Assembly (NCBI GenBank): GCA_020635535.1
Contig: JACJZP010000010.1
Coordinates: forward strand, 1 to 64,000
Direction: 5' to 3'
From: Flavobacteriales bacterium
GTDB lineage: Bacteria > Bacteroidota > Bacteroidia > UBA10329
DNA length: 64,000 nt
The notes under the pieces are model-generated. The model did no database searches and had not been told where the DNA came from. It worked only from the letters and a program-made list of their open reading frames with translations. Below are positions 34,883 to 43,797 of this stretch, piece after piece (position 1 is the stretch's first letter; each line of letters begins with the position of its first letter). The position numbers and the translations under genes are program-made.

Positions 34883-35287
34883 ATGGCGGTGGAGGTCAAC
34901 GATAGAAAGCAAGCACAGCAGTTTTACAACGAAACCAAGCGTTGGCAATCGGAGCTCAATTCGCTCGTTATCGACCTCATGTTCCTACAACGCATCCTTG
35001 ATATTTATGGATTAAAGATCTCGGATCCCTTAGAACAGAGAGATATAAGTTTCTTGAAAGAAACGCTAACCTCATTCATAGAGCTCAGGATTGAACAGCA
35101 CAGGTCAAAACTAAAGACACATGAAGAATACCTTCAGAAAATAGTGGAAGACCGCGTGTTGCTTAAGGACAGAGAAATGCCGTATAAGCATCAGGACATG
35201 AAGACGGAGGTACATGATTTTTGGCAAGGAGGGATGAACCTGAAGAACGAACTTTATACGAAAGTTGAACAGTTAAAGCAATTCTGA
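34883..35287 (+). CDS. hypothetical coiled-coil protein
   Basis: 134 residues from the ATG at 34883. A GTG at 34826 would add a hydrophobic stretch and abut the divergent gene. Mostly helical and charged, with likely coiled coil at about 15-110 (KRWQSELNSLVIDL, LRIEQHRSKLKTHEEYLQKI). I do not recognise the family. Its stop overlaps the next start in TGATG, so both unknown genes are coupled. Confidence 0.6.
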   Translation: MAVEVNDRKQAQQFYNETKRWQSELNSLVIDLMFLQRILDIYGLKISDPLEQRDISFLKETLTSFIELRIEQHRSKLKTHEEYLQKIVEDRVLLKDREMPYKHQDMKTEVHDFWQGGMNLKNELYTKVEQLKQF

Positions 35288-35730
35288 TGCGAGGATGGAT
35301 GCAAAGTATAGTGTCGCTGTGGCTGGTCGTTTTAATAAGTTTCAGTATCGGGTTTTCGCAAAAGAGACCGAAGGACAGAATTCTTGACAAACTGGAATTC
35401 TCGATCACCTTGGAATTAAAGGAAGAAAAAAAGAACAAAGCTGAAACGATTGAGGATGAACTTAGCTTCCGCTCAAACAAAGCCTGGTCAAACCATTTAC
35501 AGGCCCAGGCCAACGGAGGTTTTTTGAGAGGTGATTATGCCATCGTAAAGAAAGAGGAGGTTATGGGTGAAACCATTTACCACTTTCAGGCAATCAATAA
35601 GAACGCAAAAGGGATGTCACTTAAATGGGAAGGAAAGGTGTTTGGAGATCAGATTGAGGGGGTAGCCATAATTTCCAAGAACGGCAAGATCAAAGAGCAA
35701 TATGGATTCAACGGTAAGCTGAAAGACTGA
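35287..35730 (+). CDS. hypothetical secreted protein
   Basis: 147 residues with an N-terminal signal peptide (about 1-24, ending IGFSQ) followed by a charged beta-rich domain (YHFQAINKNAKGMSLKWEGKVFGDQIEG). It resembles small lipocalin-like or DUF-type periplasmic domains only in a general way. Coupled to the preceding coiled-coil gene by TGATG and convergent with the next gene after 1 bp. Confidence 0.6.
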   Translation: MRGWMQSIVSLWLVVLISFSIGFSQKRPKDRILDKLEFSITLELKEEKKNKAETIEDELSFRSNKAWSNHLQAQANGGFLRGDYAIVKKEEVMGETIYHFQAINKNAKGMSLKWEGKVFGDQIEGVAIISKNGKIKEQYGFNGKLKD

Positions 35731-35731
35731 C

Positions 35732-36172
35732 TCACTTCACCACCTCGGCTTGAAAGAGCTGATACGGCACCGCGTTCATTTCTCCTTGCGTATTTATTTG
35801 AAGAATGCCTTTGAAGGTGACCATTTGGTCGGTGGTGAATCGCGGGAATTTCCCGCCAGGAAACAATTCAACAACGGTTTCTGGACCCGCATTTCCACAG
35901 AAGAAACAGTTGGCGAACGGATTGGCAGAAACCATGTACATGCCTAATTCCACATCAACAGGAATCACGTAGCCTTTCACTTTTATCTCCTTTCCGTTCA
36001 GCGCCATCAGTTCTTTCGAGAATTCGGGCGGTTTCACGTTCACCTCAAACCCGAATGTTTCTGAGTATTCGCGATGAAAAGTTACCTGAGCAAATGTATT
36101 CCAACTCACAAGGGTCTGAGCGGAAGCGGATCCGCAGGCAATCGTCAAGAAAATGGTGAACAGAATTCTCAT
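35732..36172 (-). CDS. secreted CxxC protein, DUF3299-like (copy 1)
   Basis: 146 residues with a signal peptide (about 1-18, ending SASAQ). The mature part has GKEIKVKGYVIPVD, SANPFANCFFCGNAGPETVVEL and MVTFKGILQIN, a pattern compatible with a small OB-like fold with a CFFC pair. It is about 50% identical by eye to the next gene, so the two are a tandem duplication. The pair is coupled by ATGA overlaps to an ABC permease and ATPase. In Vibrio, DUF3299 proteins accompany a similar transporter that acts in zinc uptake; a metal-handling role here is inference. Confidence 0.7.
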   Translation of the reverse strand: MRILFTIFLTIACGSASAQTLVSWNTFAQVTFHREYSETFGFEVNVKPPEFSKELMALNGKEIKVKGYVIPVDVELGMYMVSANPFANCFFCGNAGPETVVELFPGGKFPRFTTDQMVTFKGILQINTQGEMNAVPYQLFQAEVVK

Positions 36173-36615
36173 TCCGGTTTCGCGCCTTGCAAGATATAAT
36201 TACAATGTTCGAGGTCGTCCCAATTCAGTTTCAGACGACCTTTGAAAGTCACGATTTCATCAGTAGTGAAGGTCTTACTGAGCTTATCTGCAAATTGGAG
36301 TTCAACCACACTTTCGGGACCTGCATTTCCACAGAAGAAACAACTAGAAAATGGATTAGCGGAAAGCACATAATATCCCGATTCTACATCAACAGGAATG
36401 ATGTAACCTTCAATTTCCACCAGCGTGCTGTCCAGCGCCAACACTTCTTTGCTGAAATCAGGATACCAGACCGTTTCGTCATAAGCAGGAAAATAGCGGT
36501 CTTCCCATTTCACTTTGGCCAGAAATGCCCAGTCGATTTTTTTGTGCTGCGCACTTCCTTTGGAGAAGATGAAAAGGGAAAAGGAGATAAAGAGAAAAGG
36601 GAAATATCTACTCAT
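36169..36615 (-). CDS. secreted CxxC protein, DUF3299-like (copy 2)
   Basis: 148 residues with a signal peptide (about 1-21, ending KGSAQ). It shares VEIEGYIIPVDVESGYYVLSANPF, SCFFCGNAGPESVVEL and EIVTFKGRLKLN with copy 1. The CFFC pair is conserved in both, so it is probably functional in metal or redox chemistry. Its 3' end overlaps copy 1 by 4 bp and its 5' end overlaps the permease by 8 bp. Periplasmic. Confidence 0.7.
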   Translation of the reverse strand: MSRYFPFLFISFSLFIFSKGSAQHKKIDWAFLAKVKWEDRYFPAYDETVWYPDFSKEVLALDSTLVEIEGYIIPVDVESGYYVLSANPFSSCFFCGNAGPESVVELQFADKLSKTFTTDEIVTFKGRLKLNWDDLEHCNYILQGAKPE

Positions 36616-37858
36616 TTCTCAAAATGGTTGAAATGTCTGAACGATAAGCACGAATGGCGGGAATAGCGGCCGCCACCAAACCAATACCAAGCGTAAAAGG
36701 CAGCAGCCAAATTTCTACTGCAGATACGCCACTTTGCGACACGCTGAAATGGAATTGTTCTTCTCCAAAGGATGAAAGCGTCATGACGGCAATTCGCCCC
36801 AAGATGATGCCAAAAACGTATCCGGCTAAGCATAGCAGGAGACTTTCCTGAATGACCAACGCAAAAAGCTTAGCTGGCGATGCACCCAACGATCTCATCA
36901 GCGCGAGTTCGTATTTCCGCTCTTTCAATGAGTTGAGTAAAGAGATAAAAACACTCAAGGCCGCAATGATCATAATGAGAATTCCAATGGTCTGTAGCGT
37001 ACTGAAACCGATTCCCATCAATTCATACAAACGATTGATTTCGATGGCGGGAAGAGCGGCTTGCATGGAGGTTTTCTCGTTGATGAAACGGGGGAGCTGC
37101 ATCATCCCCATCGGGTTTTTGAATTTGACCAATAGTGCGGTGATCTCCGCGGAACCTTCTTCGTGATCATGATCCTCCTTATCATGGACGTGTTCTTCGC
37201 TTTCTTCATGCGTCTGGTCTTCCTCGGCATCGGCCGCCTCTTCGTGGTTGTGGATGTCCCAAACGCTTTCGGTTGAAGTGAGGATCAGTCGGTCAGCAAC
37301 GGTTCCAGTTGACTCAAGAATTCCGACAACGGAATAGTGCATTTCCTCATGTGCGTGTCCTTCTTCCTCAAACCCGTGAGTTCCATGGAAATGACCACCC
37401 AAGCCCATTCCTAATCGCTCGGCAACGGTACTTCCAAGCACAACCTCCATGCTTTTTTGCCAAGGCTTTCCTTCTCGGAATTTGGCTTTGAAGTGAGACA
37501 GATAAAGGGTGTCGGTTCCCACAATTCGGAAGCCTTGATAACTGTCGCCATACGAAAGCGGAATGCTGTACTTGACCAGCGGATGTCGCTGAATCTTACT
37601 CACCTCGCTCAGCGGAATGTTGCCGGTTGGATTATCGACCTGATAAACAGCCGATAGAATAAGTTGCAGCGGACTTCCTTTTGCCCCCACGACCATGTCT
37701 ATTCCACGGATGTCGCGGTTGAAACGGTCGTTCAGTTGCTCGCTCACGGTAACGATAAAACTCACCATTCCCACACCGATGGAAAGCAGCATGATGCTAA
37801 GCGTAGTTGTCAGGAAATGCTCCTTCAGGTTGGCGTATGCGAGCTGAAGCATCTTCAT
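36608..37858 (-). CDS. FtsX/LolC-type ABC permease with a histidine-rich extracytoplasmic loop
   Basis: A 416-residue MacB/FtsX-type permease. One helix is near the N-terminus (about 18-40), then a large periplasmic MacB_PCD-like domain, then three helices at about 275-300, 325-355 and 375-400. The periplasmic domain has two His/Glu/Asp-rich stretches, at 156-174 (six His) and 203-232 (seven His, DKEDHDHEE). Such loops bind Zn(II) or similar metals. It overlaps the ATPase by ATGA and the secreted CxxC gene by 8 bp. Likely a metal-responsive transporter rather than the standard lipoprotein-release system; no lipoprotein-specific LolE partner is present. Confidence 0.85.
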   Translation of the reverse strand: MKMLQLAYANLKEHFLTTTLSIMLLSIGVGMVSFIVTVSEQLNDRFNRDIRGIDMVVGAKGSPLQLILSAVYQVDNPTGNIPLSEVSKIQRHPLVKYSIPLSYGDSYQGFRIVGTDTLYLSHFKAKFREGKPWQKSMEVVLGSTVAERLGMGLGGHFHGTHGFEEEGHAHEEMHYSVVGILESTGTVADRLILTSTESVWDIHNHEEAADAEEDQTHEESEEHVHDKEDHDHEEGSAEITALLVKFKNPMGMMQLPRFINEKTSMQAALPAIEINRLYELMGIGFSTLQTIGILIMIIAALSVFISLLNSLKERKYELALMRSLGASPAKLFALVIQESLLLCLAGYVFGIILGRIAVMTLSSFGEEQFHFSVSQSGVSAVEIWLLPFTLGIGLVAAAIPAIRAYRSDISTILRNE

Positions 37859-38481
37859 ATTTCCACCGAGTTTGGAAAGCGGTTTTTCAAACGCTGATCA
37901 TGCGTCACGATAACCAAGGCTGCGCCATGTCCCGTGACGGTTTTCTGAAGTAGATCTGCCACCAATTGGCAGTTTTCATCATCCAAAGCGGATGTGGGTT
38001 CATCGGCCAAAACAACTTTTGGTTGTGTGACCAAAGCACGAGCGATTCCAGCACGCTGACGTTCGCCAATGCTCAGTTCGCTTGGTCGGTTGTTGGCCTT
38101 ATCGGCAATGCCGAGTTCAGTTAGCAATTTCTTCGCGAAAGCCTCATCATTCGGAAGCCCCGCCAGCGAGCGCGCCAACTGCAAGTTTTGCATCACGCTT
38201 ACAGACCGAATAAACTGCGCTTGCTGAAAAACCATTCCGATATTCTTTCCTCGAAAGCTATCGCGATTGCTGCCTTTCAGTTCTGTTATGGATTGTCCAT
38301 CAATAGAAACGGAACCTGACTTCGGCTCCATCAATCCCGCAAAAAGGTGAAGCAAAGTCGTTTTCCCTTTTCCAGAACGGCCGAGCACCAACAGCACTTC
38401 TTCTGCCTTGACGGACAGATTTGGGAACGAAAAACTCGGCCCGTTCGCGTAGCTGAAAGAAAGGTTCTCGGTTTGCAGCAT
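37855..38481 (-). CDS. LolD/MacB-type ABC transporter ATP-binding protein
   Basis: 208 residues: Walker A GRSGKGKTT, Q-loop FQQAQF, signature LSIGERQRAGIARAL (Ile replacing the usual Gly in LSGGE), Walker B VVLADEPTSALD and H-loop VTHD. It energises the FtsX-type permease with which it shares an ATGA overlap. First gene of the four-gene minus-strand module; it diverges from hemB with 65 bp in between. Confidence 0.9.
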   Translation of the reverse strand: MLQTENLSFSYANGPSFSFPNLSVKAEEVLLVLGRSGKGKTTLLHLFAGLMEPKSGSVSIDGQSITELKGSNRDSFRGKNIGMVFQQAQFIRSVSVMQNLQLARSLAGLPNDEAFAKKLLTELGIADKANNRPSELSIGERQRAGIARALVTQPKVVLADEPTSALDDENCQLVADLLQKTVTGHGAALVIVTHDQRLKNRFPNSVEI

Positions 38482-38546
38482 TTCTTAACGGTGCAAAACT
38501 AAGGGGTTGATCGGAGCTTCGTACTTTTAGCCGACAATCTTAAAAG

Positions 38547-39530
38547 ATGCTTGAACGACCCAGACGAAACCGCGCCACCGAAGCCATCCGCAGCATGGTG
38601 CGCGAAACCCGCCTCGACCTTTCCAATCTAATTTATCCGCTGTTTGTGGTGGATGGAAAAGGAAAGCGAGATGAAATCGGTTCGTTGCCTGGCATTTTCC
38701 GCTTTTCGGAAGATCAAGTTTTGAAGGAAGTGGAGCAGAGCATGAACCTTGGACTTCGGTCGTTTGTGTTGTTCCCTGCGGTGGAAGAAAGTCTGAAAGA
38801 CAAGGAGGCCACGTACAGTTACGATGAGAAGAACTTTTATCTGCGCATTATCGCGAAGCTGAAAAAGGAATTTCCTGAAAGTTGCTTGGTAAGCGATGTA
38901 GCGATGGACCCGTACAGTTCAGATGGGCATGATGGACTGGTCGAAGATGGCCGAATTTTGAATGATGAAACGCTCGACATTCTTGGAAGAATGGCTGTAG
39001 CTCAAGCAGAAGCGGGGATCGATATTATTGGCCCATCGGACATGATGGACGGCCGTGTGCAGCACATTCGCGAAGAGTTGGACGATGCCGATTTCGAGAA
39101 TGTTGGCATCATGAGTTACTCTGCAAAATATGCGAGCGCATACTATGGTCCGTTCCGGGATGCGTTGGAAAGTGCCCCGAAAGCTGGCGACAAGAAAACC
39201 TACCAGATGGATCCAGCCAACAAGTGGGAAGCACTTCGCGAAGCAGAATTGGATGCTTCGGAAGGTGCAGATTTTCTGATGGTGAAACCAGCCATGCTGT
39301 ATCTCGACATCATTCATTTGCTGAAAGAGAAGTTTGAATTGCCGATTGCGGCTTACAACGTGAGTGGAGAATATGCCATGCTGAAGGCGGCCGCGCAGAA
39401 AGGCTGGTTGGATTACGATAAGGCGATGCCCGAAATGCTGTTGAGCATCAGGCGGGCGGGCGCAACGGCCATTCTCACCTATTTTGCGAAGGAATACGCA
39501 CAAATGCTGAAAGACGGGAAGCTTGCTTAA
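38547..39530 (+). CDS. hemB: delta-aminolevulinic acid dehydratase (porphobilinogen synthase)
   Basis: A 327-residue enzyme joining two 5-aminolevulinate molecules to porphobilinogen in tetrapyrrole synthesis. Active-site lysines are K194 (SYSAKYAS) and K247 (FLMVKPAM, Schiff base). The metal loop reads SDVAMDPYSSDGHDG with no cysteines, so this is the zinc-independent, Mg-activated type. N-terminus RPRRNR, GPSDMMDGRV and YNVSGEY are all standard. A TACTTTTA element 18 bp upstream is one mismatch from TAnnTTTG. The 3' end overlaps the ACMSD-like frame by 8 bp if that gene starts at its TTG. Confidence 0.95.
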   Translation: MLERPRRNRATEAIRSMVRETRLDLSNLIYPLFVVDGKGKRDEIGSLPGIFRFSEDQVLKEVEQSMNLGLRSFVLFPAVEESLKDKEATYSYDEKNFYLRIIAKLKKEFPESCLVSDVAMDPYSSDGHDGLVEDGRILNDETLDILGRMAVAQAEAGIDIIGPSDMMDGRVQHIREELDDADFENVGIMSYSAKYASAYYGPFRDALESAPKAGDKKTYQMDPANKWEALREAELDASEGADFLMVKPAMLYLDIIHLLKEKFELPIAAYNVSGEYAMLKAAAQKGWLDYDKAMPEMLLSIRRAGATAILTYFAKEYAQMLKDGKLA

Positions 39531-40530
39531 GATTGATATGCATACGCACATCATGCCGCGCGAAATGCCCGATTTCGCACGCAAATTCGGCTATGGCGAT
39601 TTCATTATGCTCGATCATGTGGCACCTGGCGAAGCCAATATGATGCAAGGCAAACGCTTCTTCCGAAAGATCAAGGAGAATTGCTGGAATCCTGAAATAA
39701 GGATTTCGGAGTATGAGGAATTCAACACACAGGTTCAAGTTGTATGCACCATTCCTGTTTTGTTTTCCTATTGGGCACGCCCGAAAGATGGAGCGGAAGT
39801 CGCTCGGTTTTTGAATGACGACATTGCAGAATCCATTGCGCCTTACAAGAAGAATTACCTTGGTTTGGGAACGCTGCCAATGCAGGATACAGACCTTTCC
39901 ATCAAGGAATTGGAGCGATGTAAGGAGTTGGGTTTCCCAGGTGTGCAGATCGGTTCTAACATCAACGATAAGAACCTGAGTGAACCAGAGTTCTACCCCA
40001 TTTTCGAAGCATGCCAAGACCTCGGAATGGCGGTTTTCGTGCACCCTTGGAACATGATGGGAATGGATCAGATGCGGAAATATTGGTTGCCGTGGTTGGT
40101 TGGGATGCCAGCGGAAACATCGCGCGCAATCACATCCATGATTTTTGCTGGAATCTTTGAAAAGCTGCCTGAACTGCGTGTTTGCTTCGCTCATGCAGGA
40201 GGTTCCTTCATTCCAACCATCGGCAGAATTGAGCACGGATTCAACTGTCGCCCCGACCTTGTAGCCATCGATAATGACGTGAACCCGAAGGAATACCTCG
40301 GTAAATTCTGGGTTGATTGTATTACCCACGATGCCGATACGCTGGAATTTATTCTCAAGAAAATGGGTTCAAATCGTGTTTGTCTGGGAAGCGATTACCC
40401 GTTCCCACTTGGAGATCTCGAGATTGGTAAATTCATCGAAGAGATGAACTTGCCACAGCAATCCGTAGAGGATATTTTCTGTAATTCGAGTTTGGAGTGG
40501 TTGGGTCTGGATGCAAACGAATTTGTTTGA
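39523..40530 (+). CDS. ACMSD-like amidohydrolase-fold decarboxylase
   Basis: Up to 335 residues of the ACMSD family (2-amino-3-carboxymuconate 6-semialdehyde decarboxylase), a zinc enzyme of kynurenine degradation. Visible metal and catalytic motifs are IDMHTHIMP (the HxH at the N-terminus), VFVHPWN, CFAHAGG and LGSDYPFPLG (late Asp). Family members usually begin MKxDxHTH, which favours the TTG at 39523 over the ATG at 39538, since the latter would start within the HxH motif. It follows hemB directly; no other kynurenine genes are in the window, so the physiological substrate is uncertain. Confidence 0.85.
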   Translation: MLKIDMHTHIMPREMPDFARKFGYGDFIMLDHVAPGEANMMQGKRFFRKIKENCWNPEIRISEYEEFNTQVQVVCTIPVLFSYWARPKDGAEVARFLNDDIAESIAPYKKNYLGLGTLPMQDTDLSIKELERCKELGFPGVQIGSNINDKNLSEPEFYPIFEACQDLGMAVFVHPWNMMGMDQMRKYWLPWLVGMPAETSRAITSMIFAGIFEKLPELRVCFAHAGGSFIPTIGRIEHGFNCRPDLVAIDNDVNPKEYLGKFWVDCITHDADTLEFILKKMGSNRVCLGSDYPFPLGDLEIGKFIEEMNLPQQSVEDIFCNSSLEWLGLDANEFV

Positions 40531-40536
40531 TTCTGC

Positions 40537-41667
40537 ATGGAGATTCCATTCAATCGCCCATTGGTTCTGGGAACAGAACAAGCTCGAATTTCCGAAGTAT
40601 TTGAATCAGGTCGATTTGCTGGAAACGGTGAATTTGGAAAGCGCTGCCAGACGGAATTGGAAGAGAAACTTGGCTACAAAAAGTGCTTACTTACCACCTC
40701 TTGCACGTCAGCGCTTGAGTTTGCTGCACTCATTTTGAATATTGGAGAAGGAGACGAGGTAATCATTCCTTCGTATGCCTTTGTTACCACGGCAAACGCT
40801 TTTGCCAACCGAGGAGCTAAGATTGTTTTCGTGGATAGTAGGCCTGACCATCCAAATATTGATGAAACTAAAGTTGAAGGGCTAATCACACCAAAAACCA
40901 AGGCCATTGTTGCGCTTCATTACGGAGGTGTGGCCTGCGAAATGGATGTGCTAAAGGCAATTGCCGACAAACATTCCATTTATCTGATAGAGGATAATGC
41001 TCAAGGCATTGGCAGCTATCACAAAAGCCAACCGCTGGGCGGAATTGGAACAATTGGTGCGTTATCATTTCACGACACGAAGAATATTCACTGTGGAGAA
41101 GGTGGGGCTATTTTGGTAAATGATGATTCATTTCTGAAGCGCTCTGAGGTGATGTGGGATATGGGCACCAACCGAAAGGAATTCAAAGACGGAAAGGTCA
41201 ATAGTTATGGTTGGGTAGACCTGGGAAGCTCGTTTTATCCCTCAGAGCTGAACAGCGCGTTTCTTTTGGCCCAATTGGAGCGGTTGGAAGAAGTGACCAC
41301 GAAACGTCTTGACCTCTGGAACAACTATTACGAGGCGTTTGCGGAACTAGAAGAAAATGGACTTGTTGAGCGACCGAATATTCCTTTGTACGCCAAACAC
41401 AATGGACACACATTCTATTTGATTACACAGTCAAAGGATGAAAGGGACGAGTTGATTGCTTTTTTGTCAGCCAAGGGAATTCAGGCCACGTTTCACTTTC
41501 AGTCGTTGCATCAGTCTGTCTATTTCAGAAGCAGGTATCAAGGCCAACAACTGTTAAATGCCAAGAAATTTTCAGAACAACTAGTACGTTTGCCTCTTTA
41601 TTTGAACCTAGAAGAACATCAAAGTACTGTCATAAATACGGTAAATGAGTTTTTCAAAAATCAGTGA
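40537..41667 (+). CDS. wecE: dTDP-4-amino-4,6-dideoxygalactose transaminase-like aminotransferase
   Basis: A 376-residue DegT/DnrJ/EryC1 aminotransferase closest to WecE/RffA. Motifs: IPFNRP at the start, SCTSALEFAALIL, IIPSYAFVTTANAF, IEDNAQGIGS and SFHDTKNIHCGEGG with the PLP lysine. It would transfer an amino group from glutamate to a dTDP-4-keto-6-deoxyhexose for surface glycans. It lies 7 kb from the polysaccharide locus and in the opposite orientation, next to hemB and ACMSD. It overlaps the S9 peptidase frame by 4 bp. Confidence 0.87.
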   Translation: MEIPFNRPLVLGTEQARISEVFESGRFAGNGEFGKRCQTELEEKLGYKKCLLTTSCTSALEFAALILNIGEGDEVIIPSYAFVTTANAFANRGAKIVFVDSRPDHPNIDETKVEGLITPKTKAIVALHYGGVACEMDVLKAIADKHSIYLIEDNAQGIGSYHKSQPLGGIGTIGALSFHDTKNIHCGEGGAILVNDDSFLKRSEVMWDMGTNRKEFKDGKVNSYGWVDLGSSFYPSELNSAFLLAQLERLEEVTTKRLDLWNNYYEAFAELEENGLVERPNIPLYAKHNGHTFYLITQSKDERDELIAFLSAKGIQATFHFQSLHQSVYFRSRYQGQQLLNAKKFSEQLVRLPLYLNLEEHQSTVINTVNEFFKNQ

Positions 41668-41672
41668 GCGCC

Positions 41673-43796
41673 ATGAATCAAGCCCTCTCAATTCTTACCA
41701 TTTCGGCACTCCTAATACTGTTATCCTGCAAGGAAGAGCCAAAAAACACAGGAATGAAACCACCATTAGCAGCCATCAAACCGCACGAAATGACCATACA
41801 CGGTCATACAAGAACAGATAATTACTTCTGGCTGAAAGAGCGCGAAAACCCAGAGGTTATCAAGTACTTGGAAGAAGAAAACGCCTATACGGCAGAAGTT
41901 CTTTCAGACACTAAGCAGTTTCAGGAAGACCTGTACAAGGAAATGCGAGGCCGCATCAAGGAAGATGACGAAAGCGTGCCTTACAAAGACAATGGTTACT
42001 TCTACTACACGCGTTACGAGGAGGGCAAGGAATACAAGCTACACTGTAGAAGGAAAGGGTCGATGGAAGCGCCTGAGGAGGTTTTCATCGATGAGAACGA
42101 ACTGGCCGAAGGACACGATTATTTCGCCTTGGGTGGAATCGAGATAAGTGATGACAACAAGATTGCGGCCTTTGGAATTGATACGGTGAGCAGAAGGCTC
42201 TACACCATTCATTTCAAAAACCTCGAAACGGGCGAAATGTACTACGAGACCATTGCCAATTGCGCTGGAGGTGGAGCATGGGCAAAGGACAACAAGACAT
42301 TCTTTTACATAGCTAAAGACACGGAGACCTTGCGCACGAACCGAATTCTTCGCCATGAGTTAGGAACAGACGTGCATGATGATGTAGAAGTGTTCTTGGA
42401 GGAAGACGAAACGTTCACATGCTACGCTTGGCGAAGTAAAAGCAAGGATTACATCTTCATCGGCTCGTTTCAAACGGTTTCTTCCGAGTATCAGATGCTT
42501 GATGCGGCAAACCCAACGGGAGAATTCAAGATCATTCAACCGCGTGAGCGCGACCACGAGTACAATGTCTCGCATTTCGGAGATAAGCTTTACATCGTAA
42601 CAAATTGGGAGGCGAAGAACTTCCGTTTGATGGAAACACCAGTGTCAAAACCAGGCAAGGAAAACTGGAAAGAGGTCATTGCACATCGCCCCGAAACACT
42701 GCTCGAGAACATCGAGATCTTCAGCAATTATCTGGTGGTTGCAGAGCGATCTAAAGGATTGCCGCAGTTGCGCATCATCGACCAAAAAAGCGGCAACGAA
42801 CACTATTTGGACTTTGGAGAAGAGGCGTACACAAGCTACATCGGAACCAATATGGATTTCGATACCGAGATTCTGCGTTACGGTTATTCATCTCTTACCA
42901 CGCCTTGGTCAACCTTGGACTACAACATGAAAACCAAGGAGAAAACCTTGCTGAAAGAGCAGGAGGTGATCGGTGATTTCGACAGGACCAACTACCAAAC
43001 GGAACGAGTAATGGTAACGGCCGATGATGGCACACAGGTTCCAATGTCAATCGTGTACAGGAAGGGAGTAAAGAAAGATGGCAGCAATCCAACACTGCTG
43101 TATGCCTACGGTTCTTATGGCGCAACTATGGACCCATATTTCAGTTCGGTACGTTTGAGCCTGCTCGACCGCGGCTTCATTTATGCGTTGGCGCACATTC
43201 GTGGAGGACAGGAAATGGGGCGTGATTGGTACGAGGATGGCAAGTTGCTTAACAAGAAGAACACCTTTACCGACTTCATCAATTGTGGTGAGTTCCTAAT
43301 TGAGAATAACTACACAACAACCGAAGGGCTTTTTGCCATGGGCGGCTCGGCCGGAGGGCTGTTAATGGGAGCCGTGGTAAATATGCGACCTGATCTGTGG
43401 AAAGGTGTGGTTGCGGCAGTTCCGTTTGTGGACGTGATCACTACCATGCTCGATGAAAGTATTCCGCTTACAACAGGCGAATACGATGAGTGGGGAAACC
43501 CGAATGAGAAAGAGTACTACGATTACATTCTAAGCTACTCACCATACGATAACGTGGTTGCGCAGGATTACCCGAACATGTTGGTTACCACGGGTCTGCA
43601 CGACAGCCAAGTGCAGTATTGGGAACCAGCCAAATGGGTTGCCAAACTGAGGGTCAACAAAACAGACGGTAATCTGCTATTGCTTCATACGAACATGGAG
43701 GCTGGTCATGGAGGTGCCAGTGGCCGTTTCGAAAGCCTCAAGGAAACAGCCATGGAATACGCGTTCATGTTCAAATTAGCAGGAATCAAAGAGTAA
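41673..43796 (+). CDS. S9A prolyl oligopeptidase/oligopeptidase B lipoprotein
   Basis: About 707 residues. I prefer the ATG at 41673 (MNQALSI...) to the GTG at 41664. A lipobox-like ILLSC near residue 20 predicts a membrane-anchored lipoprotein. The beta-propeller domain is followed by the alpha/beta-hydrolase domain, with nucleophile Ser in MGGSAGGLLMG (about 559), Asp in TTGLHDSQV and His in MEAGHGGASG. The YWxPAKW segment is typical of oligopeptidase B. It cleaves short peptides after basic or proline residues. It lies in a peptidase block with two M1 enzymes. Confidence 0.92.
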   Translation: MNQALSILTISALLILLSCKEEPKNTGMKPPLAAIKPHEMTIHGHTRTDNYFWLKERENPEVIKYLEEENAYTAEVLSDTKQFQEDLYKEMRGRIKEDDESVPYKDNGYFYYTRYEEGKEYKLHCRRKGSMEAPEEVFIDENELAEGHDYFALGGIEISDDNKIAAFGIDTVSRRLYTIHFKNLETGEMYYETIANCAGGGAWAKDNKTFFYIAKDTETLRTNRILRHELGTDVHDDVEVFLEEDETFTCYAWRSKSKDYIFIGSFQTVSSEYQMLDAANPTGEFKIIQPRERDHEYNVSHFGDKLYIVTNWEAKNFRLMETPVSKPGKENWKEVIAHRPETLLENIEIFSNYLVVAERSKGLPQLRIIDQKSGNEHYLDFGEEAYTSYIGTNMDFDTEILRYGYSSLTTPWSTLDYNMKTKEKTLLKEQEVIGDFDRTNYQTERVMVTADDGTQVPMSIVYRKGVKKDGSNPTLLYAYGSYGATMDPYFSSVRLSLLDRGFIYALAHIRGGQEMGRDWYEDGKLLNKKNTFTDFINCGEFLIENNYTTTEGLFAMGGSAGGLLMGAVVNMRPDLWKGVVAAVPFVDVITTMLDESIPLTTGEYDEWGNPNEKEYYDYILSYSPYDNVVAQDYPNMLVTTGLHDSQVQYWEPAKWVAKLRVNKTDGNLLLLHTNMEAGHGGASGRFESLKETAMEYAFMFKLAGIKE

Positions 43797-43797
43797 C

